A stretch of DNA of 47,714 nt from Salpingoeca rosetta. Taxonomy: Eukaryota; Opisthokonta; Choanoflagellata; Craspedida; Salpingoecidae. Location of the stretch: NCBI RefSeq assembly GCF_000188695.1, contig NW_004754916.1, positions 75,779-123,492 of the forward strand. Reading direction: 5' to 3'. Below the pieces are notes generated by a model. It saw nothing but the letters and a program-made list of their open reading frames with translations, made no database searches and had not been told where the DNA came from. Both the position numbers and the translations under genes were made by a program. This document shows positions 1 to 8,916 of the stretch, piece by piece. Position 1 is the first letter of the stretch. The number at the start of each line of letters is the position of its first letter.

Positions 1-206
1 TTGTTCACGTGTTCTGGCGACTGCTTGCGCAGCTGCTCGACGTAGGCGCAGTTGTCCTGGCGTGTGCGTGGCACAACCAGCTGCTTGCAGGCATCCTCCG
101 TAGTCATCTCAGTGTACGTGTCGGGGAACTCGCTCTGCAGGTCTGCGAAGAAGGTCTTGATCGCCTCCACAGACACGCCGTCTGTCAGGCGGTGCTCGTT
201 GGCCAT
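1..206 (-). CDS. 5' exon of an unidentified gene, truncated by the window edge
   Basis: On the minus strand an ATG at 206 opens a frame that stays open to base 1, giving about 68 residues that begin MANEHRLTDGVSVEAIKTFF and include EDACKQLVVPRTRQDNCAYV. No stop lies in the window, so only the amino end is present; the exon may continue or splice just outside, and a GTGAAC near base 10 is a possible donor. There is no signal peptide or membrane segment. The pattern TTEDxCKxLVVPxTRxxxCxYVExL resembles, from memory, the lead-in of protist proteins that carry a TIR-like 'FVSHAW' domain, but that domain itself is not visible here. The gene is divergent to the membrane protein at 1353. The function is not assigned; the ATG was chosen because the reading becomes protein-like directly after it. 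Confidence 0.5.
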   Translation of the reverse strand, partial: MANEHRLTDGVSVEAIKTFFADLQSEFPDTYTEMTTEDACKQLVVPRTRQDNCAYVEQLRKQSPEHVN

Positions 207-1352
207 CGTGGCTCTGTTGTTGTAACAGAAGAACTGAAGTTGAAGGCAGACGTGCGGAGAAACTGAGAAACGCACAAGCTTGCGGTGGCGCTGCTTTGGG
301 GGAACGCTGGGAGGAGAGGAGAGGAGAACACTGACAACAAGCGCAACAGCTGAGAAATGAACCCTGCGCCCGCACAGCTTTGCTTCTTCTTGCTGTCTTT
401 CGTGTGGACACGCCCAATTTCTCCCAATTGCACTCCACCGCAACCCAATGGAACGGGCCCAAGTCAGTTGGCCTGTTGGTGGGTGGGGCACCCAACGTAG
501 CAGCGAGAAGCCTGGCATGCGTTCTGGGCAGTGCCGATCAGCTGCAGAAAACGCACAAGCGAAACCGCAAACAAAGACACACAACAAAGCTTCTAACCTT
601 TGGGTGGCGACTGAGACGCGCCACTTCCTTCTTGGCGCGCTGGCTGGGAAAGTGCGTGGTCGACCGACTTTCGCCTCGCCTTTCGCGCGTTGGAGCTTCA
701 GCGCCAGAACCAGGCGAGCGGCAGGCACAGAAACCAAGATGAGGAAGGCGGGAGGAGGACATCCCTCGAAGTTTGCACGAAAGGCTTCTCTCAGTCTTTG
801 GACATGCTGGACGTTGGCATTGAGGTGGGAGAGGGGGCGTGTGTTGTGTAGTGTCCTTGCGTGTCGTCTTTGGTTTTTCTCTTTGGGAATCACTGCGTCG
901 GAGATGGGGGAGTGGTCTGCTGGTGTCGCTGTAGGACTGTGTAGACGTGTGCTTTCTCTTGCACCTGGCTGGCACAACTCGGGTGAGACGTTTGTGCTTT
1001 CTTTCTCTCATTCTCTTCTCCGTTCACCAGTCCTCCCCTCGTTTCCTTCTCGAGCACCCTTGCCATCGACAAGCAGGCCAGCGTATCGATCGACGTCATA
1101 GCGTCCGACCCAACGCAGCCCAGCCCAGGCAGCTCCCCTTGTCAAGCAGCCAAGTCTTTCCACGCCCCTCTGCTCTTCTTTCCAGACCATTTTCCCACAG
1201 TCGCACACGACCACAAAACACCATCAGCCTGCACGCTGCACAGAGCTGCGACTCATACAGAGCGACTCACACAGGGCAGAACCAGTACAACACACAAACA
1301 CACAGACACACAGACACACACACACACACACACACAGAGCAGCCAACCAACC
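207..1352. other. Divergent intergenic/5'UTR region
   Basis: About 1.1 kb between two divergent start codons. No protein-like frame, RNA gene or clear core promoter element was recognised. The right end, from about 1282, is a CA/ACAG-rich tract running up to the ATG at 1353. The region should hold both promoters and 5'UTRs. Confidence 0.5.
1282..1338. repeat. (CA)n-rich microsatellite before a start codon
   Basis: Imperfect then perfect CA repeats interrupted by ACAG units end about 15 bases before the ATG at 1353, so they would lie in the 5'UTR of the membrane-protein gene. Confidence 0.85.
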
Positions 1353-2847
1353 ATGAACACAACGGTTATGGCCAACACGACCATGTTCCCGACCTTCAAC
1401 GGGACCAATGTCACCACCAGTGCAACAACAAACATGACGAGCACCAGCGTGTTGACCTCCTCCCCGACCTCGACATGGACGACGGGCCCCTTCACCACGC
1501 AGACGCCGGCGCCAACGCCGATTCCAGGCAGCCTGGACACCCCGTGGTACTTCAGCGACGTGCTGGACCTGCCTGCCCTCATCTTGTACGGCATCGTCGG
1601 CGCTAACCTCGTGCTCAGCTTCACGGCGTGGTTCGTCCTGAAGTGCTGCTTGCATCGCCCGCGCTCGGCGCGTCGCGTGCGCTTCGTTGCGCCCATTGTG
1701 CATTTCCTCGTCTTCTTCCTGTTTGAGTTTGTGGTTCTCTGTGCTCGACTTCACGCCTGGACAACCAACGATAACGAGTACACGCCGTCGTGGACGGCGG
1801 AGGGCGAGATGGTGTTCCCCGGTCCGGCGTTTAGCTCAAGCCTCAGTCCCGATTTCCTGCGCGAGGTTGGCTGCGGCGACTTCATCTTGACCAATGGCAC
1901 AACGAGCACACTGGAGCCGGTTGGCCCCAGCGAGTGCAGCTTGGGCATCCGGATCGGAGCAAAGCTGTCGCCAGGCACGGTGGCCACCATCAGCCTGGTC
2001 CTCGGCTTGATGGGGTTCGTCCTGCTGGAGATGTTTGTGCTCCTGCTGGAGATGGAACTGGAGCGCCTCAAGCTGAAAACCTTGGTGCTTGGGCATCCGG
2101 ATCGGAGCAAAGCTGTCGCCAGGCACGGTGGCCACCATCAGCCTGGTCCTCGGCTTGATGGGGTTCGTCCTGCTGGAGATGTTTGTGCTCCTGCTGGAGA
2201 TGGAACTGGAGCGCCTCAAGCTGAAAACCTTGGTGATGTTGCCCTCGCTCAAGGCCGCGCTGAAACGGGACATTTCCGTCGATGACTTCAACAACTCCCG
2301 GGATGAGGACTTTGAGGAGGAGGAGCAGGAGGGCTGGTGCAACTGGTTGAAAGGCTTTATGGTCAAGCTGCTGTACAGCGTGGTGTTCCTCGTCATCGCC
2401 AGCCAGCAGGCCCTGGTCCTGTTTCCGCTCACCAACGCCGACTTCAACGACTACTGCATCAACCTGGGCAAACCACCAGGCATCTCTGTTCGCGACCTCG
2501 TCTGCTACCACAAGTACAGCCTCTCCGGTATCCCCATTGGCCTACCCATGCTCCTTGGCGGGCGTCTTCTGTTGAAACTGGCCAACTCCTGTGACGAAGA
2601 CGAGACCGACATCGAAAGCGTCGACGGCGTCATCAACCTGGTCCGCCTCGCCATGTACATCGCTGGCGCCATCCTGGTCGTGATTGGTGGTATTCTGTTT
2701 GGGGTTTGGCTCATTGGCGGCTTCATCATCGGCCCTTGGGTCCACTACACGTCCTGGGCCCAGAACCGCCTCCTGTTGCTTGCGGAGGCCCTCGCACCAG
2801 CACTCTTCACCCTCATCACTTTTGTCCCAGAATGCTTGTCAGACTGA
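1353..2847 (+). pseudogene. Multi-pass membrane protein, frame broken by a 148-bp tandem duplication
   Basis: The ATG at 1353 has a good context (accaaccATG). The protein starts with about 65 Ser/Thr/Pro-rich residues holding several N-glycosylation sequons (NTT, NGT, NVT, NMT). Hydrophobic helices follow at about residues 74-96, 110-132 and 210-232. The frame then enters an exact second copy of a 148-bp unit (148 is not a multiple of 3), goes out of frame and stops at 2285. Counting the unit once lets the original frame continue to the TGA at 2845-2847, giving about 448 residues. The carboxy half has an acidic loop (DEDFEEEEQEG) and at least two more helices (GFMVKLLYSVVFLVIASQQ and the stretch around 2650-2740). 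No family was recognised. It may be an intact gene with an assembly error or a recent null allele. The neighbour downstream is convergent. Confidence 0.6.
1940..2235 (+). repeat. Exact 148-bp tandem duplication (two copies)
   Basis: Bases 1940-2087 and 2088-2235 are identical. The unit codes for the third membrane helix of the surrounding gene, and its length shifts the frame by one. Confidence 0.9.
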
Positions 2848-2850
2848 TAG

Positions 2851-2881
<31 letters not shown>

Positions 2882-3187
2882 GGGGGGGGGTGTGGAAGAA
2901 CAGTAATGCTTTGCGTGTTGCATGTGTGTGTGTGCGTGTGTGTTGCTTTGTGAGTGTGTGTTATCATGGCTGTTTGTTGTCAATGATCCCAATCTTGCTA
3001 TCACGTTACTCTGTGCCTTCCGTTTCATGCGTTGTTTTGTTCAAAGTGAGCGTTTACTTGATGCCATGTCACATCACATCACATCACGACAGAACATAAA
3101 ACTCCGCACGACTTCAATTAACGTACTCAGGACGAGGGACTGCAAACGCAAACACAGAACAGCATCCACAGCAGCAAGCAAAGAACG

Positions 3188-3229
<42 letters not shown>

Positions 3230-3249
3230 TCAACAATCAAGCATGTATG
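2848..3249. other. Convergent intergenic region with microsatellites
   Basis: Lies between the stop of the membrane-protein gene and the stop of the minus-strand TIR-Smr gene. It holds a (TG)n tract at about 2853-2876, a G10 run at 2881-2890, more TG-rich sequence to about 2960, an ACATC short tandem near 3071-3087 and an (AC)n tract at 3191-3220. A CATAAA near 3095 is the only weak polyadenylation-like hexamer noticed. No gene is seen. Confidence 0.6.
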
Positions 3250-3425
3250 TCAGCGGCGGGGGCGAGTGAAGATCCTGATGGTTGCGCCGTCCACGTCCTC
3301 GTATCGGAGGCCGGATCCCGTACAGTAGTTCTTGAGCACGGCCTTGATCCTCGACTACAGACAGCGAACACACGTGTTACACACAATACATACAGAGCGT
3401 GTCAAGCCGCACCAACATGCAATGT

Positions 3426-3471
<46 letters not shown>

Positions 3472-6400
3472 CACAGAAGCTCCGCGAGCATGAACCGGAG
3501 TCGCAAACGCGCGCACGAGGCAATATTTCAGTAAGCGTCCATGTTTGCACGCACCCGTCCGTCAGCGCTGTGCTGTCCCGACCCCGTTACGAAATAGAAG
3601 AAGCGAGGAGCAGTCAAGCCGCTGCGGCGGCGCGCTGAAACAGAGCAGAGGTGAACGAGTGAGGGAAACGCCAACGTTGAGTGTACGAGATACAACACAC
3701 AGTGAATCAGAGAAACATAAATACAGACGCATAAATACAGACACACACATGCAGCCACAGACACAGGCCCAGACACACAGACACAGACACACACACACAC
3801 ACATGCTCACATGCAGACTAACCATTAGCGTCATCGATGAGCCCCCTGACTTCTCTGATAGCAGCCGTCACAGACAAGCCGTGAAGGTCGTATGTGTTAC
3901 GGCGAAGCCCTCTGCTGTTGTGCATCATGGGTGCATGTGCTGCATCTGCATCTGCCTCTCGCGCACGGTGGCGATAGGTGGCCGCCTGTCCGCTGTAACG
4001 GCTGCGCACACCTGGAAACTCCTTCTGCTCACAATATGTGTATAGTTACACAGCAAGAAGCAAGGGGAGGAGAAGGTGAGATTGTGTTAAGTGCAACAAG
4101 CTGAAACGTACGACAACCACGGGAGCGCAGACGCAGCAGTGACAGCAGGTTCGAGGAATACAACATTCACAGTATTGCATATGCCATGCACCCCCCCCCC
4201 CAACACACACACACACACACACATGTGCGCTCTCCACAAACCGGGTCGAATTTTGTCCTCTGCGACATGCTTGACGATCGCGACGATCGTGCACGGGATA
4301 CCCTGACTGCACTTGCCTTGCCTGTGGTTCGATTGATGGAGCGTGTTGATGTGGAGCGGCTGTTGCTGTCGCCTTCTATTTTTTCTGAATTCGACGAGGG
4401 GGGTACATTTGCGCATTTCGCCATCGCCGACGCGCGGATGGCTTCCAAATAGTCAAGCGCTTCAAGGATGGAACCATTGCTCTAAGGTGCTCAACGAAAA
4501 CACAAAGAAGAGACAAGCAGGGGCGAAGAGAGCACGTGAGCACCTCTCTGCATGTAAGCGTGAGGCTGTGTGTGTGTGTGTATGTGTGTGTGTGTGTGTG
4601 TGCCAGCGCACGCAAAGCACGCGCAGCTGGCGGGAGGCATTGAACAAAGGGAACGCACAAATTGAATGGCTTGGTCAAGGTCCTGGTTGTCCTCGAATCC
4701 CATTTGAATCAGTTGCTGCTTCATGAACGTTGCTGACGTGTCCACTGATGCAGGTGCGAGCGCATCGTCAGTATTGTCTTCCGCAGCAGCAAGATATCCA
4801 TCATCGTCGTCGCCATTGTAACATTCAGCATCGTCACCTTGACGATTGCTGCTTGTCTGGCTGCTGCGTACTCCTGCTGCCGCCTTGTGGGTGGCATGGC
4901 GACGCCTGTCAGGAACGTCCCTCTGCGCACGAAAAGAATCAGGTAGACAACGCAAAGAAAATGAATCGGCGTACGAGGCAGGTGTGAAGAGCAAAACGTG
5001 AAGAAATGAGGCGAGCAACAAACACGGACATACAAAAGAAACGCGAACTGCATCACGGCAACTGGCACATCGTGGCATCTGCGCACCATTCGAACTTACA
5101 GTTTTTGAAGAGGACGAATAGCGGCACCCAGAGGGGGAGTTACCTGAGTTGTTTCTGTCAAGCGCGCTGTGTGGTGGGGAGCCACTACGACCAGATCGCC
5201 CGCCGCCACTGCCTTCAATGGAGCACATTAAAGGACAGCCATGCGCTCTCGAATCAGCCTCTTGGCGTCGCTTGCTGCGGCTGCGTGCACTCGCCATTTG
5301 GGGCATCCTTGACGATCGCGACGACCGTGCAGGGGCGGCAGCCTCAACACGTGATGCTTTGAGTGTGGAATAAGGTTGCTTCCCCGAAATAGACATAGTT
5401 GCTGTTGCTGTGGAGGCATCAGTGCTGGACAGGGGCGCCAAGTCGTCTGGCAGGCGAAGGTAGTGGGCAGCTGCATGCTTGTAGCTGTGTGCATGAAACC
5501 GCTTTTCCTCAGTGGCACCTGCGTATACCCACAGTGTGGTGGTGTGCGTGCGTGCGTATTTGTACGGGTATGTGAGTTGTGTGTGGATTGTGTGTGAGTT
5601 GAATTCGTGTACATGCCTATGTGGAAGGGGCTAACGCGTATGTGCATGAGTAGAAATGATGTATGGTTAAGCATCTCAATACTGGCTGTGTTTCACCAGG
5701 GAATGGTTGAGCTAGTCGTTGCATCATGGGCCTGCTCAAGTCACAAGAATGAACACAACACGATCACGCACAATGCGGGCCTGTGAGGGGTTGTGGTGAG
5801 GAGCAGGCGCGTACAGAGATCGACATGGGCAGACAGGACGATGGAAACACAAGCAAACATTATGGTTTGACACACACACAGACACACGTACCCATTGTCC
5901 TCGAAGAAGAGCTGGGCTGCCTGCTGCTGCTGCTGTGCCACTTCGTCCAGCGGCGGCACCCCTGCTCCCGTCGTCGTTAGTGTCGTGGGCGCCCACACCT
6001 GTGTGTTAAGCGGTTCGTAGTTCAGCGGCTTGAATGCACCAGACCGTGATGCAGGAAGTGATGAAGACGAAGCCGTGCGTGTATCGCATGCTGGCGATGA
6101 ATAGAGCGGTGACGGTGCTTTGACAGACTCTGTCCTCTTCGTTTGGCTGACATGATGAAGGTGTGTTTCCGGTCCTTGATGCTGTGCGTTGGATTGTGAA
6201 GCCACCTCACGTAACCGCGAATACCCATCGTCCCCTCCAATCACCCCGAGCACAACCCCATCCCCAGTCTTGCTCCTGAGCTTCCGCACGACATCTTTCC
6301 GTGAGAAGTCACGCACATCCTCACCATCAATTGTCATGATGCGCATTCCTGACACCAAGCCCTGCGCTGCTGCGTCTGCATTGATGATGCCGTTGATGTA

Positions 6401-7581
6401 CACCCCATCGCCGCATGCTATTGTCTTGCTCACCAGCCGAAGCCCGAACTGGCCATTTTGACGACGAACAACAATCTGCCGTGTGCCATCTTCCTCCAAC
6501 TTCCCTTCACCGTTATCACTGCTGTCAGCGACGCCTTGGGAAGTCAAAACGTCATTGCTGTTGTGTGCTCGGCTCGTCGTGCCTGAGCAGTGCCGAAGCA
6601 AGCGGGCGAATCCATCGTCCCCTCCAATCACCCCAAGCACAACCCCATCCCCAGTCTTGCTCCTCAGCTTCTGCACGACACCCCCGTGCGAGCAGTCACG
6701 CACATCCTCACCATCAATTGTCATGATGCGCATCCCCACCTCCAAGCCCTGCGCTGCTGCGTCCGCATTTGACACGTTGCTGATGTACACACCCCCACCA
6801 CGTGCTGTCGACTCGCCAACAATTCCCATCCCCAGTCGGCCATCTTGGGGGCGAACAACGATCTGCTGTGTGCCATCGGCATCAAGCAAGTCATCGTCAT
6901 CATCATCATCATTCGCATCTTCGCCGTTAGAGGACGTAGCGTTCTCATGCACTTGAGGTACGCTTGGATCACGGCCGCGGGCGGAACTTGACCCCATGTT
7001 GTCGCGGTCGTTGTTCTCCTCCTCCATTGCCTGTGGATCAATTGTAGCCCACCGCTGTTGCTGCTGCTGCTGTTGCTGCTCCTGCTGTTGCTGCTGCTGC
7101 TCCTGCTGTTGTTGTGCTGGCTGCGGCGCCTGTGGTACGTCAACGCCACCGCTTACGTCCTTCAGCTTGGCCAGGATTGCGTCGATAAGGCTCCGGGGCG
7201 GGTCAAAGCGCTCGGCTCCTTGCGGCTTCCACAAGTGGTAGGAGATGGTGGGTGGGAGCCAGAAGCGCGGCTTGGCGTGCTTGAAGCGGTCGCACATCTT
7301 CACGAGGAAGAAGGGCTTCTTCTCGTTGATGATAAACTCGAGCTCCTCGCTGGAACCGAAGGGGCTGTCCGTCTTCTCGCCGTACGTGTGCGTGCCCATG
7401 ATCACCACCAGCTCGCACTCGTCGATGGCGCCAATCACGGCGTCGGCGATGCTGTTGCCAGAGGCAACGGCGCACAGGAACCTAGGAACGTGGGGACGCT
7501 GCGGCGCTCCAGCGCCTTTTTCAGCGCCTGGCTCGCCTCACTGAAGCGCAGCGAGATGAACACGCGGTGTTGCCGTGGCAT
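3250..7581 (-). CDS. TIR-PDZ-PDZ-UBA/CUE-Smr protein, seven exons, one 8-bp frame break
   Basis: Exons on the minus strand: 7581-5892, 5484-5100, 4922-4659, 4481-4242, 4024-3823, 3634-3555 and 3354-3250. All six introns are GT-AG and all phases agree, provided an 8-bp duplication at 7476-7483 is discounted; the product is then about 985 residues. Order: TIR (about 5-150), poly-Q (about 152-175), acidic linker, PDZ1 (about 234-318), PDZ2 (about 362-449), low-complexity Ser/Arg-rich linkers with two ARSSRSS motifs, a UBA/CUE-like helix set (about 752-800, LIQMGFEDNQDLDQAIQF then LEALDYLEAI), and a terminal Smr domain (903-985) with DLHG and TGSGQHS signatures. The carboxy half resembles the CUE-Smr end of N4BP2-type proteins. 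Known roles: TIR domains act in signalling or NAD+ cleavage, PDZ binds carboxy termini, UBA/CUE binds ubiquitin, Smr binds or nicks nucleic acid. The intron 1 acceptor at 5485 is the least certain; without it there would be two adjacent genes. Confidence 0.75.
3427..3469. repeat. (TG)n microsatellite in an intron
   Basis: About 21 perfect GT units inside the last intron (3554-3355) of the TIR-Smr gene. Confidence 0.95.
3718..3804. repeat. CA-rich microsatellite in an intron
   Basis: Imperfect CA/CAGA tract ending in perfect (CA)n just inside the donor of the intron 3822-3635 of the TIR-Smr gene. Confidence 0.9.
4191..4222. repeat. C11 run plus (CA)n in an intron
   Basis: A homopolymer C run (4191-4201) followed by (AC)n lies within 20-50 bases of the donor of the intron 4241-4025. 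Confidence 0.95.
4242..4760 (-). other. UBA/CUE-like helices split by an intron
   Basis: The end of exon 3 gives MKQQLIQMGFEDNQDLDQAI. After a phase-0 intron (4658-4482), exon 4 begins SNGSILEALDYLEAIRAS. The MGF motif, the mid-helix DLDQAI and the NGSILEALDYL helix match the three-helix ubiquitin-binding UBA/CUE plan. The join across the intron restores the domain, which supports the splice sites. Confidence 0.6.
4567..4602. repeat. (TG)n microsatellite in an intron
   Basis: TG repeats with one TA interruption in the middle of the intron 4658-4482. Confidence 0.95.
6220..6875 (-). other. Two near-identical PDZ domains
   Basis: PDZ1 (about 6875-6620) and PDZ2 (about 6487-6225) share long identical stretches such as MRIMTIDGEDVRD and KLRSKTGDGVVLGVIGGDDG, and remain very similar in DNA. 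They differ at the ligand-binding parts: the carboxylate loop reads RLGMGI in PDZ1 and QFGLRL in PDZ2, and helix B begins SHGGVV versus SRKDVV. A recent internal duplication followed by change at the binding groove is the simplest reading. Confidence 0.8.
6880..7125 (-). repeat. Poly-glutamine and acidic low-complexity linker
   Basis: CAG/CAA-type codons encode an almost pure Gln run with two Glu interruptions (about 7045-7125). It is followed by a Glu/Asn/Asp-rich segment ending in a run of seven Asp (about 6894-6925). It separates TIR from PDZ1. Confidence 0.85.
7130..7575 (-). other. TIR domain with 8-bp frame-breaking duplication
   Basis: The domain begins six residues after the ATG at 7581. 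It shows box 1 (HRVFISLRFSEA), the helix leading to VPTFL, then CELVVIMGTHTYG, SSEELEF and a late FWLPP. Between VPTFL and CAVASGNSIADAV the plus-strand sequence has an 8-bp unit repeated (7476-7489 reads with period 8). Removing 7476-7483 rejoins the two halves exactly. The Glu in SSEELEF sits where TIR NADases carry their catalytic glutamate; that assignment is inference. Confidence 0.8.
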
Positions 7582-8165
7582 AGTGCTTACTTGACGAACG
7601 TGACCCTGAACCCGTGTGGAAGGGAAGGTTATCGGTCGACGTGTGCAGGTGCTGGTGTTGATCGATGTCCTTGTCGATGTGTGTGTCATTCACCCCCACC
7701 ACTCCACCACCACCGCGGAAACACAAACAAAATGCTTGTCAGCCAGTGCTTCCCTTCCTCGCTCGCAGGTTGAAAAATAAAAAATTCTCACAACCACCGC
7801 TTGGGCCCGTTGCAATGCGTTCTTGGTGAATATCTTGGGACAATTTTCCTTCCGCGCAACCCTTTCCCTGCAAGCAAACAAACCCAAACACCCCAGCAAG
7901 CAAGCAAGCGGCAGCCACGCCAAATCCCTTCTGCCTGCCTGCTTGCAAGCACCAACAACCAACAACAACCAACCAACAACACCCGTGCGTGTGTTTTTGT
8001 GTGGTTGCTGGCTGCCAAGTGCTGCCAAGTGGTGCCACGAGCCACCGACTACTGAGAGGAGATCCACTAATCACTCACACACCACTCACTCTTCGAGTGG
8101 TCTCCTTTCCTTTCACTTTCCTTTCACTTTTCCTTCTTGACCCTTTTCCGATCAATCAATCACAG
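7582..8165. promoter_or_regulatory. Divergent promoter region between the TIR-Smr gene and the giant gene
   Basis: About 580 bp separate the TIR-Smr start codon from a likely 5'UTR donor of the giant gene. The stretch is rich in CAAC/CAAG repeats at 7860-7985. No TATA box or other defined element could be supported; the assignment rests on position. Confidence 0.4.
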
Positions 8166-8189
8166 GTAAGGTACTTGTTGTTTGGTCTT

Positions 8190-8247
8190 GGCTGTTGTGT
8201 ATCTGGTGGTGGCTGTTGTGTATCTGGTGGTGGCTGCTGTGTATGGT
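8190..8247 (+). repeat. 21-bp tandem repeat, about 2.7 copies
   Basis: The unit ggctgttgtgtatctggtgg plus one base starts at 8190, 8211 and, with changes, 8232. It lies just inside the donor of the proposed 5'UTR intron. Confidence 0.85.
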
Positions 8248-8705
8248 TGTGGGCAGTGTCTTGTCATAACTGTCGCAGTATGCATGTGCGTGGTCGTTCT
8301 TTTGTGTGCACCCGTTCCTCGTGGCTGTAGCTGTTCTCTCTTCATCTGCGCCTTCGTCCTGCACCCTTCGTCCTGCACCCTGCGTATGCACCCACCTGCG
8401 TGTCTTTCTACCCACCCACACGACACACATCTCACGCGCATCGAACCCCCCCCCCCTTGGCACACACACAGCGCCTCTCCTCCTTGCTACTGGTGCTGTG
8501 GTGGGACGCCACCTTGTTTGTGACGTCACCGTTTGCCACCCTCCACACCCAGCTACACGCAAACTTCCTTCTGACCATGGTACGCCCGTGAACGCTGCTG
8601 TTGTGCTTCTGCCATCCTCCCTGCATGCTGCCTTCCACCATCATCATCACCCTTCACCCCCCGCTCCCAACACTCATCATCAAATTCACACCATCCCTCC
8701 TTTCC

Positions 8706-8727
8706 CACACACACACACACACACACT

Positions 8728-8761
<34 letters not shown>

Positions 8762-8812
8762 ACACACACACATACATTCACACAACACAACACACACACA
8801 CACACAACACGC
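8706..8812. repeat. (CA)n microsatellite
   Basis: About 100 bp of CA repeats with short interruptions, inside the proposed 5'UTR intron. Confidence 0.95.
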
Positions 8813-8916
8813 TCCCACACCGTTTGTCTCTCCCCCACCCACCCACTCACACCCCTCACACCCTCTCCCCGTTCTCCCCACTTCCCCTCTCACAACAGGC
8901 ACGCCGCGCTTCCCCC

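Larger units (their letters stand above)
3250..3920 (-). other. Smr domain spread over exons 5-7
   Basis: Exon 5 carries YDLHGLSVTAAIREV, exon 6 FYFVTGSGQHSADGR, and exon 7 SRIKAVLKNYC...TIRIFTRPRR and the stop (3250-3252). The DLHG and GxGxHS motifs followed by (S/A)RIKxxV are the Smr signature in N4BP2/MutS2-type proteins. The exon 5-6 join is phase 1 and the exon 6-7 join phase 0, both in frame. The residues just before DLHG (YRHRAREADADAAH) are a poor match to the DUF1771 helices that often precede Smr. Confidence 0.82.
8166..8898 (+). other. Probable 5'UTR intron of the giant gene
   Basis: A strong donor (CACAG|GTAAGG at 8166) and a strong acceptor (pyrimidine-rich, CACAACAG| ending at 8898) bracket 733 bp that holds no convincing coding sequence but two repeat tracts. 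The acceptor lies 18 bases before the ATG at 8917. Splicing here would give a short leader and is the only intron seen in the giant gene. Confidence 0.55.

Noticed and set aside
1940..2235. 148-bp duplication as a newly formed intron
   Set aside because: An exact excision needs AG followed by GT within the unit; only AG|GC occurs, with poor surrounding consensus.
3528..3834. Minus-strand frames rich in Val/Cys from TG tracts
   Set aside because: They are translations of microsatellites in introns; only the short exon 3634-3555 within them is protein-like.
8824..8916. Upstream extension of the giant frame before the ATG at 8917
   Set aside because: It translates to His/Pro/Ser-rich sequence from a CA-rich, pyrimidine tract ending in a splice acceptor; the ATG at 8917 begins a classic signal peptide.
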